Shown here piece after piece: positions 1-12,658 of a stretch of 64,000 nucleotides of DNA. The stretch is from Malurus cyaneus samueli (Eukaryota > Chordata > Aves > Passeriformes > Maluridae): the NCBI GenBank assembly GCA_009741485.1, contig CM019214.1, positions 51,920,863-51,984,862 of the forward strand, in the 5' to 3' direction. The position numbers were made by a program, and so were the translations under genes. A model generated the notes under the pieces. It was given only the letters and a program-made list of their open reading frames with translations, did not search any database and had not been told where the DNA came from. Within the stretch, counting starts at the first letter, position 1. The number at the start of each line of letters is the position of its first letter.

Positions 1-1918
1 AGCTAGCTTTAAAAAAATGTGTTTGGTTTATGTCTGAAACTGTTTTGTTAATCCAACCCAAAACACCATAAAATTTGCACTTACATGTATTTGCATTTTC
101 TTTCAACAAGAAAGATTATTGATATTAGACATAGCAGGATTTTGGTTGATAATCAATAGGTGTAAGACAGGAGGCTAGTGTTAATAGCAACAAAAAAACA
201 CTGTCTGGCAGAAAATGTATTTTAACAAACTTAACCTTTCCATAATCTCCAAATGGCAGAATTCCATAATTCCATGGGTTTGTCTTGATAGTAGGAATAC
301 AAGTAAGGTTTGTGTAAATTAACTTTCTCTTAATTTCTTCACCCAGTAGGATGTGAGAGATTGGTCTAATCCATTTACCTGAGGCAGCTGTTTCTGTTTG
401 GAATGAAATCTGGAAGTTGTTGTCTCTTGTGAAGATCCAGTTACTGAGAGATCCCTCTGCCCGAATTAAGGTGCAAACAAGAACCATAGGCCAAATTCAA
501 TAGCATGGACTTAATTTAACCATGAATACCATGGGAGGTCGAGAGATAGAAAGAAATAGAAAAGACAGAAGATAGAGAGGAGGACACAGATGGATTAAGC
601 AGAAGATAGTCACCACACATGGGTCCAACAGCATCCCATTGGTTCTTCACCCTGGGCTTCTTGATGGTGGGGGGTCCCAAGGTTGTTCAAAACTTTTCAC
701 TATATGTGCATTTTAGCAAACAAAGGAATTACTGCTCACGGCCTACACAGCTCTCTCATGCTGTTGGCTGAATTATTTCCTTGACTATAAAAGCTAATCA
801 GTTTGCATGTTCAGGCTTTCTCTTCTTTTGAGCTGATGGGTTTCTTGGGTCGATAGATTGAGAGTTGGTGATCATGATCTCCCCCTGCTGGGATTGCCTT
901 TTACCCATTCTGAGCTGATTTAAGCACAATTGCTGAGTGACTTTCCTTGTGGCCCACAAATTCTGCATTCTTTGCGTCCATTATCAGCAATACTTTCTTC
1001 TCCCCAGGCTTTGTTATCCTACCCCTAGGTCTGAGATAACACTCAGACAACTGAATCATCTTTATCTTATCTGTGGTATCTTATGTTACAGTCCAAGTTC
1101 CTGGTATCCACAGAGGTATATTTGAAAAGGTGGGGAGGTGGGGGGACAGTTTAGTGGTTGGTGTTGGTCCAGATGCCATCATCTGTCCCATGACTTGGGC
1201 TGATCTTTGACTGGTGATGGGCATGCAAGCAGTTGCTTCTTTACATAGTTTACCACTGTGGGATTTTTTTGTCTGGATATGGTACCCAGGATGTGCTAAC
1301 CAGATCTTGTATCTGCCAGGCCTGGAATCAGCACTATCCTGTCGTTCCCTTTTGTGCTAATCTCATGGCAAGTTTCTCTGTAGCCTTTACAGTGTTTGAG
1401 ACACAAAACTGTTCCTTTCAAGTCCTTACATGTCTCTTCAGACAAAGTCTAGTCAGCCAGCTGATTAGATAACGTTGGGTAAAAATAATGGCCTCTTTCT
1501 GCTACTACAAGTTGATTTGGAAAATCTCTCTAGGCACGAGATGTGCCAAATGCCTTCAAAAATCCAGCTCCAAATCTCTGCAAAATCCCAACCACCTGTG
1601 TTATGAGTTCAGCCTGCAAACACTTTTTCGCCAGCACTTTTCCACACTTACCAAAGCCCTTTGGCTCATATCAGTAGAAAACACCAACCCAAACAGTTCA
1701 AACTGCAGATGCTGCTGAGAAGCTGGCTCACCTCTGCAGGAGGAGGTCACAAGGTAAAATAGCACAGCAAAGCAAAGGAAAAACAGGTAGATATGCAACT
1801 AAGAGTTACCCAACAGCCCTGTGATGAAGCAAGCATACCAGTCCAGCCTGCCTGGCACATGGAATTGGGTACTCCACAGTGGCTACAGACCTGGTGCTGA
1901 AAAACTTTATGCTGAGTG
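1..1918. other. Intergenic sequence, possibly old transposon-derived
   Basis: No gene is recognised. The largest open frame (125-487, minus strand, 120 codons) has no domain I know. A purine-rich run near 538-590 followed by a unique-looking block to about 1140 resembles the edge of an old LTR element, but no matching terminal repeats or recognisable retroviral protein motifs are visible, so this is only a suspicion. Confidence 0.3.
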
Positions 1919-2632
1919 TCATAGAATCATAGAATGCTCTGAGTTGCAAGAGACCTTAAAGATCATCTAACCTCCTTGCCATGGGCACGGATCTCTTTCA
2001 TTAGATCAGATTCTCAGAGCTCAATCCAGCCTGCCCTCAAACACATTCAAGGATAAGGCATCCACAACTTCTTTGGAAGCCCTATTCTTCTGCCTAACCA
2101 CCTCACAATAAAGGATTCTTTCCTAATATCTAATTTAAACCTGCTCTAAGTTTGAATTCATTCACCTTTGCCCTATCTCTAAATGTCCTTGCAGATCATC
2201 CTTCTCCACCTTTCCTGTAGGCTCCCTTCAGGTACTGGAAGGCTGCAATTAAGTCACCCTGAAGCCTCTCCTTTTCCAGGATGAATAATCCCAGTTCTGT
2301 CAGCCTTTCCTCATAAGAACGATGTTCCATTCCTCTAAACAGGTTGATGGCCCTCCGCTGGACTCACTCCAACAGATCCATGTCCTTCCTGTGCTGGCAC
2401 CCTGCTGCTCACGCTGCTTTGGATGCAGCCCAGGACACATTTGGCTTTCTGGGCTCTGAGTGCTCATTGCTGGGTCATGTCCAGCCTCTTGTCCATCAGC
2501 ATAAGAGCTGGTCTCCATCTGTTCATCCCCCCAGCCTGTGTTGATACCAGGGATTGCCCCAGAGCCAGATGCAGCACCTTGCACTTGGACTTGGATCTCA
2601 CAAGTTTTCCATGGGCTCACTTCTAGAACTTT
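1919..2632 (-). mobile_element. CR1 LINE fragment (3' end)
   Basis: The left edge carries the duplicated motif ATAGAATCATAGAAT, the reverse complement of the short repeats that end CR1 elements, so the element lies on the minus strand with its 3' end at the left. The rest follows the familiar antisense CR1 text: a line about contracted groups ('cctttaaagatcatctaacc'-like), then 'aagtcaccctgaagcctctcc' and 'ccgctggactcactccaaca'. About 0.7 kb is kept, 5'-truncated as usual for CR1. The open frames inside it on both strands are remnants or chance frames, not genes. CR1 is the dominant LINE of bird genomes. Confidence 0.9.
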
Positions 2633-4786
2633 TCCAAGTGTCTGCCTATGGAAAGAATTGGAGACCTAAACATTTACACAAACAGAAAGACAAAAAAAAA
2701 ACCCAAGCCTTTTTGAATGTGGAAATGAATATTTCTACCCTGCACTGAGAAAGAATCTGGGATTTGTTACTTTTCTCGCTGCAATGGGCCTTCAGCACCT
2801 AAGTTTAGCCATGCAACATAATTGTTCAACAAATCCATTTGCTACTTTGGGTATAGCTAGCTTACCACTTTTACACAGAAAGAAAGTAGTAGACAACTAC
2901 ATATTGATCCCTGAAAGCATGAAAGCTTTGTTCTCTACATTATTTTGGACATAGCTCAGGATAAATCACCAAGTCTTGGCAGGTTAAAAAGAAAAAAACA
3001 AAATCAAAATACAATTAATTTTTTCAGTATTTGCACTGTCATTCTCCTGCCCCTCACAAACTTTTGGATGATTCTGAAAATGCCCGTTATGATGCTTATC
3101 CCACATCAAAGTTTTATATTTGCAGAACACAACACACCATTCAGACACACAACTAGGAAAATGGGATTTGTGTTGCTACTTACAAGTTAGAAAGTTAATG
3201 ATTGGATTTTAAAAGAACCCCTCACATAAAGAGAATAAGCATTAATTGCCAGGGAAAACTGACATAACAGACACACTCAAAATATGCTGAGATTTTTGTT
3301 TGGAAAAACCAACTCGGACAATTGAAGAAAGGCAAATCGTGATGTTAATACCTAGGTAAAAAGAAAGCTGTGTCAGGTCTCACAGTACATTTTAGTCTTT
3401 CTTTCTCTAGGTCTCCTAATGCTGTCATCATGCTGTGCTCAGCTCACCTCCAGTTCAAGAATGAGATTGTGATGCCGTGATTGAGCTGGTTACAAAAGGA
3501 AAGCTGACTGTGATAATTCAGATTAATGTACAGGCATCGGTTTCCTTGGCAAGCTGTTAACACAGATGCAGGCCTTTACAGATGCTCAGCTCTCTTTTTT
3601 GCTTCCAGAGTCTCCCTTCTCTGATTCCTGTCTCCCAGTGAAAATGAAAGGGACAGTGCCACCGCAGGTGATTTTGCTTCTTAGTTGTTTTCCTTGACAT
3701 CCACTTACAATCCTAAAAGCATATTTCTTCACTATTTGTTTTGCTGTCACAACTAAAGCCTTCCATCAGATACAAGAACTTTACTTTGAAATACACAGAA
3801 GATTACCTCTGTCTCAGAAAGCTCTAGGGGGCAACTCTAATTTACTTCTGTGGAGTCAAAGACAGGGGAGAAGCTAGTGATGGAAATGTCATTCACTGGA
3901 GGGCCAAAACTAATAACATTCCACAGGAATGGAAATATAGGACTTTCCAAACAGGATACATAGGAATGTATCTCATAAAACTGTAATTCAGAAGTAAGAA
4001 AAAATGTCAGGTTGGGGAGTGGAACAATGTGGGGTCAAATTACTACTTTGTCTGAGAGATAGAACAAAAACAGTGGCAGGTAAGTCTTTAAAAAAAATTT
4101 CTGGTGGCACAGAAGGCTGATCCAAACAGCTGAATTTATGGCATCCCAAATACAAGTTTACAAAATCCATAAATTCAAATTAGGGATGCTCTTTTGGTGT
4201 ATGGAACAGTGCTCCTTTGGTGGAACAAAGGTTAGGAAACCATGGCTACAGAGTCACAACCAGAAAGAGACTTGGGCAACCCTGTGACAACCAACACTGA
4301 ATTAAAATCCTTCATACAAAGATCATTAATCCCAAATTCAAAGGCTGAAACATCAAATTCAAAGTACGTGTGAAGTTCTGCTGTTGGGAAAATGACGGAA
4401 CTGACAGTCACTGGGATTCATGATGTACACAAGAAAACGCAAGGGTTTTCAATTTCAATTTCCTTGCTTTAGAAGCCCTTACAAAGCAGTGTGCAAAGAC
4501 AGCAAGTAGCATAAGGGAGTTGGAGCCACAGAAAAAAGCATGCTCAGGTTGTTTGCCCTTACACTGCTTAAGTCAGAACTTACAGCAAGAAATCACTACG
4601 CATAATAGCATTGTCCATTATTAAAGTCCAGGGACGTGTTCTGGCTGTATCTCACCTACACACTGGGAGCACTAGGCCACTGCATACAGCAGTCTCATAC
4701 GCTTTTATGCTGCTGTTATTACTTTGAGTTCAATATAAAGAATCCCACACTGCTGCCCAGGCAGGATGTGGGTGGATCCAAACTAT
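2633..4786. other. Intergenic sequence, nothing recognised
   Basis: AT-rich unique-looking DNA. Only short open frames occur on either strand, and none shows a known domain or clear coding composition. Confidence 0.6.
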
Positions 4787-5316
4787 AATCAAAGAATCAG
4801 AGAATCGTTTAGGTTCACAAAGACCTTTAAGGTTCTCAAGTCCAGCCATTAACCCAGCACTGCTGAGAGCATCACTACGCCATGTCCCTAAGTGCCACAT
4901 CTACACATCTTTTAAATACTTTCAGGCAAGTCAATCACTTCCCTGGGCAGCCTGTTCCAATGCTTGACATCCTTTTCATTGAAGAAATATTCAGTGTGAA
5001 CCTTCACTGCCACAAGTTGAGTCTGTTTCCTCTGGAGCTGTCCCTTGCTACCTGGGGGAGGAGACCAACCCCCACCTCACTGCAAGCTCCGTTCAGGGAG
5101 TTGTAGAGTGATAACGTCTCCCCTGAGCCTCCTCTTCTCCAGGCTAAGCAACCCAGCTCCCTCAGCTGGTCCTCATCAGACCTGTGCTCCAGACCCTTCA
5201 CCAGCTTCATTGCCCCTCCCGGGACACTCTCCAGCACCTCAGTGTTTTATCTGTAGTGAGGGGCCCAGAACTGAACACAGGATCTGAGCTGTGGCTTCAC
5301 CAGTGCCGAGTTCAGG
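4787..5316 (-). mobile_element. CR1 LINE fragment (3' end)
   Basis: The block begins with a degenerate CR1 end (AATCAAAGAATCAGAGAATC) and continues with typical antisense CR1 phrases: 'cctttaaggttctcaagtcc', 'ccctgggcagcctgttccaa', 'gtctcccctgagcctcctct' and 'gcttcaccagtgccgag'. The 3' end is therefore at the left and the copy is 5'-truncated at about 530 bp. It differs in subtype from the copy at 1919-2632. Short open frames inside it are not genes. Confidence 0.92.
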
Positions 5317-6773
5317 TAGGTACATACATTGGAAAAATGACTGTGTGAAATGTGTGCAGTGAGAAACTTGAAAAGTGGTCTCAGAGCATGGCTATTAACA
5401 TATGAAACCCTTGCCAGCATAAATGGTCATTTAATGAAGCCCTTTGTAGGCTGTGCGTGTAACTTATACTTTAACTTTTGTAAACAGCACCTAGTTTCTA
5501 TGGCTTGAGGCTCTGTATAAATCATTAAACAAATATATTCAACAATTTATACAAAATCAAGAAGCAGAAAATCTCCATTTCCATATTTAAATCTGCCTGT
5601 ATGTACATCATTATTTTATTAACTTCCCAATAGATGTCCTCCATCAGCATACTATATTGAAAAGTTGGCTTTTTTTAGCCTGTATTTATAGAATTTTGTA
5701 AGAACTGTAAAAGAATAAGTTATAGTGTGGTTTCTTACCTTTCTTTAAGTAATCAAGTCAAGAAGGGTCCAGGACCAGATTCATAAAATGGCTACTAAGG
5801 AAATGAGCCATGGCTACAAGTCACCATCAAATCAAGACTTACAGAACAAGCAATATTTTCCAAGCTCACATCAGGCCTCTCCAGAAATTTCAAGAGACAG
5901 TCCTACAATGGTGTGAGCACAGTCTTTAAACTTAATGTGAGTAATCATAGTAGCATCAGTTAAACTTCTCTTGTGCTTAAACACATGTGTAAGTCTTCAT
6001 AGTATTGGTATCTAAATTCATATGGTTAACCTTTTATGGAATACAGAAACTACAGAATGCATAACTCTAAAAAAAATGTACTTCTATCATTGATTTTATA
6101 TCCAAATAGTTCAGAGTTCTAATAAAAGGCACACAGAATAATGGTATAAAATTATTCTTATCCCTTATTCTCAGTAGCATCAGTCAATGAGAAGAAAAGA
6201 CTATAGCCTATCCATATTTAATTATAAAGAAGGTTTCTCTCTGATTAATTGAATCATTAAACATGCACAGATACATTTCATGGTATTAAATATTAGTTAC
6301 CTTCCAGTATATTAAGAAGTAAAAATCAGAGTGGATTAAATGGGAAGAATTATTCTTAGTGTGCGTCTTGCAGTGCATACAACCCCTCACTTGTTTCCCA
6401 GGAAACGAAAAGAAAGCGTCGACATTTCGCTCAGAACAAGAAAAGGCACATAGGCTGCAGAACAACTGGCAAAAAATCTTGACTTCTTTTTAATTTATTT
6501 ATGGTTTTAGCTATTTTACTGTTTATTCTAGTCTTACAAAAGAACAATTCCAGCACTACTCATAATCTGGTGCTGGCAGTTGGTGTCTCCATTAAAAATG
6601 CAATAAAAACATTACTTTAGGCATTAGGAGATACGGAAAAACATACTGAACCAAAATATCTGCAGCATATGTTCATAATAACAGAGGATTTATAAAAACA
6701 TTTTTATCTGTGGACCCATGTTTTAAGTGGCAAATAACTGTATTAGCAAATGCTATGCCTCAGTTCACAGGTT

Positions 6774-6792
6774 TATATATATATATATATAT
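6774..6792. repeat. (TA)n microsatellite
   Basis: About nine TA units in an AT-rich setting. Confidence 0.9.
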
Positions 6793-9700
6793 TACACACA
6801 ATTTACACACAAAGAATTAATTTCTGTCCAATAACTTCATTAAAAGAGAGTATGAAGGGAAACATTAAAAAAAAAAAAAGGAAATTAAGTGTCACTCAAA
6901 GAAATGGCAAGGCTGAGAGAATAGTTTGGAGCAGAGGCTTTAAGCTGCCATGCTGTGCCTTTCACAGCTGCCTACACTTCATGTCATTAATAACCAGTAA
7001 ATAAGATCTGCAGGTGGGCATATAGGGCACCCTGAGCCAAGAAGCTGTAGCTCGAGCTTCTGTCTCTAAGATGGGTGGCCGGGCTCATTTGCACAAGGCT
7101 GCTTATGTTTCCATACAGAAGTGTAACCCTACTTAGCATAGCTTCAGGGAAGCTGCTACAATACAGAGAATGCTAATTACTGTAACCAACTGGCAATGAT
7201 GCATCCAAAATTAAATGGCCTGTGACTGAGCAGATGAACAATTTTTATAGCCCTAAGTTCAGGGAACATGGATATTCTGTCAAATTAACAGACAGTCTAT
7301 TTGGTCTTAATAGGTAAATTGAAGTCTTTTACAACATATTTAGATGTGCTATTAAGTTATCAGTTATTAAGTGCAGTTCTCCTTCCAGCATAAAGGTGTG
7401 CAATTGAATCTAAAATACCTGTAGCTGATTACATTAAAAAAAAAGAAAAAAATAAAATAAACCTACACTTCATAGCCACTATAAGCTTCATTTTCAGGTG
7501 AAACTGCAACATTGCCTCTGTTCCTACTCTTAGTTCCTGTTCATGTCTCTGTACTTAGGCAAAATTCACATTGAAGTCAGCAGCAGATCTGAGCAGAGAG
7601 GTCTTCAGGCACAGACACTGGAGGCTGCCTCCTCAGTCTTCAATTCTAGTGAAAGTGGGGATTTTTTTTTTTTTAGGAGAACATTGTAAGATCAAAGCTC
7701 TTATTTGACTTTCTACAATATACATTAACAAGCAAATTAAAACAAAGGCCAGACATAAATAGTCCTTGGTTTTTCCTGATTACACTTAGCAAATTAATTC
7801 CCATGTATTTCAGCACAGATAACACAGCAGTCCAGCTTTCCTGCAAGCACTTTCCATGTATTCATCAATTAACTTTATTATCTTCTTCAAAATTACCAAA
7901 GATCATTCTCTGAATACTAGAAAATACTGGGAAAAAATGGGGGAAAAAATTGAATAAACTCTGTATAAAAAATGTTCCAAAAGACAAACTTTATTGCCAG
8001 AGTAAAATCCTTTTCAAAGTATGTTTTGTAGAAAGTGAGACTCACAAAGAAATCTATAGGTGCAGTATTTCTGGGAAAATGGTTCATTTATAGATTTGTC
8101 AGTAAGCAAAACTGGCTGCTTCCAGGAAAACAGAATTGTAAGCAATTCTGTCATAGTGTCCCCCTAGATAATAAAAAGCTGGATGTAAAACCCACTGCAC
8201 TTAGGATGTGACTACAGAAATGTCACTGAAATCAAGATCTTTGGTTACTGGTCAGACTTCCCTTTTTTCTCAATCAAATTGAAACACAGACGTTTCTTCA
8301 CCTACCTTTCTAATAATAAAGTGTGGGATTAACCTTGTCAGCCCTAAGACAAATCTACAATGTCTGGCCAAATCACTCTAGCATCTCCTTATAGGCCGTG
8401 GATTAAAACTAGGTATTTGCAGAACATAATTAATCAAATTTATTGAGGATGTTTATCTGAAGATGGGCTCTATCATATCCTAGAAAGCTGTTTCTTGGCA
8501 GCAATTGCCAGTTGTGGTTGGTGAGATCTGCTCACATGTAGATACTTACATCTGTTGGGTGAAGAGGAATCTAAAAAAAGTTCTTACTATCAGACAGGCA
8601 AGATGGAAGTTGTGCATGTTGCACTCCCTTCAAAGGGTTCTTTATGGGCTCCTTGCAAAGAGCACACACACCAGGAGAGCCCCCTCTCATAGCTTCTCCT
8701 TCACCCCCATGAGCATGGAGGGGTGGGAGGAGACACAGGGATGAGCTGCAAGGGTCCAAGCTTGCAAGAACAGCTACAGCCATCATTCAAGTCAGAATTG
8801 ATGGATATTGATAACTGCAGAGATACTGTGATGATGTTCTCCCATTGTCCCCGCTCTCTGCTTATTTGTTGTTCATTCCAATTACTTCTCTCTTAGCTCT
8901 TCTGTTTCTCCATTTCTCTCCCAATCCCTCCCTCAACAGATTTAAAAACCATAACACAAAGCCTAGAAACCACCAGCAGTTCCCAGATATGCTACACTGT
9001 TCTCTCCCTTCTTCTCTTTCCAGTTTAAGGCCTGTGCAGCAGGCTATTTCTTAACTGCTTTTCCTGAAACTAGCCTAAGAGACTAAGGCCACCTTTACCT
9101 GATTTGTGGTGTCCCAGGAACACTCCAAAGTCTCTGAATTCATGTCTAACAACCTATCATCAAATGCTAAAAATGCGGTGGGAGACTTGTTTTAATTCAG
9201 TAGCATTACCATGACTGGCAAGAAGAAAAACTACTTGAATATTGAACATCTTTGCTAAACATTTTTTCAATCAAGAGACAGTAACTGGGATTACAGATTT
9301 CAGCGATAAGTCAAGAAGGAAAGACCTGGGAATGATTTGGATCTATAGCATCTTTTATATCTTTCTGGCAAATGCCTAGTCCTGCAAGGAGCCATACACA
9401 ATGCCCTGGTTGGCACTTCACTCCAGAGGTCTCTGATTTTGAGCCAAGGATAACCATACACATATTAACAAAATGCAAAATTACACTTCTTTACATTTTT
9501 ATCAAGAAAAAGCTCAGCTGAATTTAATCAATTCAATCCAGTTAATGCAAAATTGAAAGAAACAGATAAATCTATGGTATATACTCACAGGAAATACATT
9601 GTTTTTCTCTACATTATTCTGAAATTCAAACTTTAAAAATACACAGCTAATACACAGCTTTGCATATTCTGGACTAAAATAACTGCATGTTTAGGGAGAG

Positions 9701-11212
9701 ATTAAAAAAAAAAGAAAATGCATTTTCATAAGCTAGTGTCTTATATTCAGCTACCAGACTGACTCTCAGAAGTGCTGAAGTTGTCAAACAGTGAATTAGA
9801 GACACAAAACTTCAGTGGAAAAACACCAGTTGGGCCATTTTGCAGGTGTCTGCAGCAAAAAGCTGGGAAGAGGTGGGGCAGTGTTACAATCATCTCTAAC
9901 ACTTTGCAGCTTTTCTTTTTCTTCTTTTCGGCCATGAAAGATTGTCCAGGATTACTAAACTCAGAACAACTTAAAACACTGTTCAAATTCACAGTAGCAC
10001 CTCTCAAATCATTGGGTAAACTGGATAACCTGGATAACGTGGTTCCAGCCATCTCACTATGGCAAAGACCTCACTGGTCAGAGGGTGATTGATATATTTA
10101 CTGGATCTCCTTAGGATCCTTCCTGTTTGGAGATATTAGCGGTAACTGGACTCAGAATTCACTTCTAATTTTTAAAAATGGCATTTTTTCAAGATTACAG
10201 CTGGAGCAATTGAACATGTTCCCCATTAAATACCCTTGCTAGCATTTCTCTGCTGGAAACGACTGTGCCATAGCAGACAATGCCCTCCTAGACTTGCCAT
10301 AATGCAAAACAAGCAAATTATGTCCAGCATGTTGATAACCCATGGATAATGAAAGCAAAAATTAGTCTGATTTTGCAGCAAATAGATAACTACAGAGGTA
10401 GCAAACAGTTCAGAGGTGGAAATATTTTAGATCTTCACAGGTATTCATAAAACAAATGGTTACCTGAATGCCCCCTGCACATGTTTCTGACATGATCCTT
10501 ACAGGCTGACTTTTCTGAAAGCACAGAAAAGCACTGAGTGTGAGTGAGATTTGAAGGAAGGGGTCTGAGAATTTGCTGCAGTGTGATTTCACTTCTTATG
10601 GTAAATGAGTAGTATATTTGATTGGGGAATAGGACTCTGGAAATTACATCAGCTTTTTTCAACTTTAGACAAATGGACAGTCACAAAAATGATCCATTCT
10701 GTGTCAGCAAAAATAAGGAATGCTAACAGGGGTCCGCATGATTCCATACTGATGCTGAAGAGCACACCAGGAGACCCTGCTGCTCATGATTTGAAGCTGT
10801 ATTTCAGAGCCTCTCACAAGAGCTGTGCCAGAATAAATAAGAGTTTTGGAGTGACAACAATGATTTCAGACATTAAAAAGATTAATCACAGGACTTTTCA
10901 GAGTTGTAAAAGATAATAGTTGCTCCCACTACTCCAAAGTCCTCAGTCAAGTGAGATTTTAGGGAACATTGACTTAGACATGCTTTTTTTTAGCAGAGCA
11001 TAGGACAAAGAACCAAATGTACTGCAGAAGCCAATCAAGAAATCTGCTGCTCTCAGCATCAAGTACAGCATTCATAGTAAAATACAAAGTATGAGGTAGA
11101 AAAGGATGCACTCTGTGTGGGGAGTCCTTCACGTAACTCTTCAGATGTGTGTTCTTACCTCTGAAATGTCCATTTATCTGTTTCTTAAACTACACCATCA
11201 AGCAGGACCACT

Positions 11213-11238
11213 CACACACACACACACACACACACACA
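11213..11238. repeat. (CA)n microsatellite
   Basis: Thirteen uninterrupted CA units. Confidence 0.95.
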
Positions 11239-12554
11239 AAGATATTTAGTTGTCAAGATGGAGATTATTTGCAACTGGACCTGAAATGTTAAAAAACATT
11301 GCTTGCATTTCTTCGGTACTGCTTCGGCTGTGATGAACCTGCTATGAGAAGGACTGAGTCCCCACCCAATGCTTGAGATCAAAGAGCCCTTCCTCTTCTT
11401 TGCAGCATCTCCCTTCAAAAATTCCTAGAATTTCTATTTACAAATGCAACTTCTGTAAAAGTAAGTCCTGAATGTATTCTGAGGCAGAAGAGATGCAGCA
11501 GCAGGTCCTGCAAGAGCACTGCCAGATACCCTCACTATCCTAGAATGAGTCACCAAGTCATGTATGACCTCCGTAACAGGGACTGCAGCAGGGCTGGGGA
11601 CATTCAACCCATGTACCCACAAACACACCCCTCACATGGTTTGTGGGATGTCTGGCAGAGGCCAAGAGGCAGCCAAGTGCTGTATGACAACCAGGAACAC
11701 ACTGCTATCTGTGATGGACTACCAGGAACCAGGACATGGCCTGCGGGTGACGAGAAACATCAGAGCCCTCTTTTCTCCCCTCAGAAAAATCCACACATAC
11801 TCACAAATTACTCCTGCTGGGATGAGTGGTGTGTATCTTCCACATGAGGAAGTTTATGGGTGACAGATGCCAGCAAGCCCTACTGGATGACCCGTGGGTA
11901 CTCAGGACCTTTCAGGAGGAGGTGACAAACCTGCCGAAAGGTGGCACAATGTGCAGTGGCTGCACGGTTGGCTGTCTGCTCAAATTAAATTTTAATAGAA
12001 CTTTTAAAAATAATTTCAGCATAAACCACAATGTATGTGAGTGAGCCTAAATTAATAAAAAACTATCTTTCAAGAATGAAGAATAAATGTAATCTGAGAT
12101 CAATATTTATGAAGCTGTGATTAATTGACTGATGACCAAATGATTACAAACTTCTGTCTGAGGCAGCTACTCAAATGTATTAGCTTTGACAAAAAAAAAA
12201 TTAAAAAAAATACAAACTGGGTCAATGAAAAAATGCATTCCTAATCAATTTTTAATAGCACTTAAGATTTTATGATTTTTTAAACTTTCCTTTTAATAAT
12301 TAATCAGAAAAATGAATCTAATTTAAACAAGGTGGTGTAAGGTGTTCTGTATCTGTTTGATGGTGTTCTTAATGAAGAAATTCAATTAGGGCTGACTTTT
12401 CACTATAAATCTCTGGTTTTAAGGAACACTCTGATTGGCTGGTAAACATTTGAGACTGGGAGAATAATGGAGGTGAACCACACTGCTCAGCACAATCTAC
12501 TCATTAAGATTTTACACTGTTAATTCCAGCCTCCCCTTGCTTAACAGAAAAACA

Positions 12555-12658
12555 GAGGGAAGGGAAGGGAAGGGAAGGGAAGGGAAGGAAGGGAAGGGAA
12601 GGAAGGGAAGGGAAGGGAAGGGGAAGGGAGGAAGGGAAGAAGGGAAGGGAAGGGAAGG
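12555..12658. repeat. (GGGAA)n purine-rich repeat
   Basis: About 100 bp of GGGAA units with a few GGAA and GGGGAA variants; the plus strand is entirely purine. Many GGG runs separated by two bases mean it could in principle fold as a G-quadruplex. The open frame through it is an artefact of the repeat. Confidence 0.93.

Larger units (their letters stand above)
5317..12554. other. Intergenic AT-rich sequence
   Basis: No gene, RNA or mobile element is recognised over about 7.2 kb. It includes a short (TA)n at 6774-6792 and a (CA)n at 11213-11238. Open frames are short and show no domain. Confidence 0.6.

Noticed and set aside
125..487. Minus-strand open frame of 120 codons as a retroviral or host gene
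   Set aside because: No domain or motif is recognised and its surroundings give no paired repeats or other genes.
2300..2626. Several open frames of 60-106 codons on both strands
   Set aside because: They lie within a CR1 fragment.
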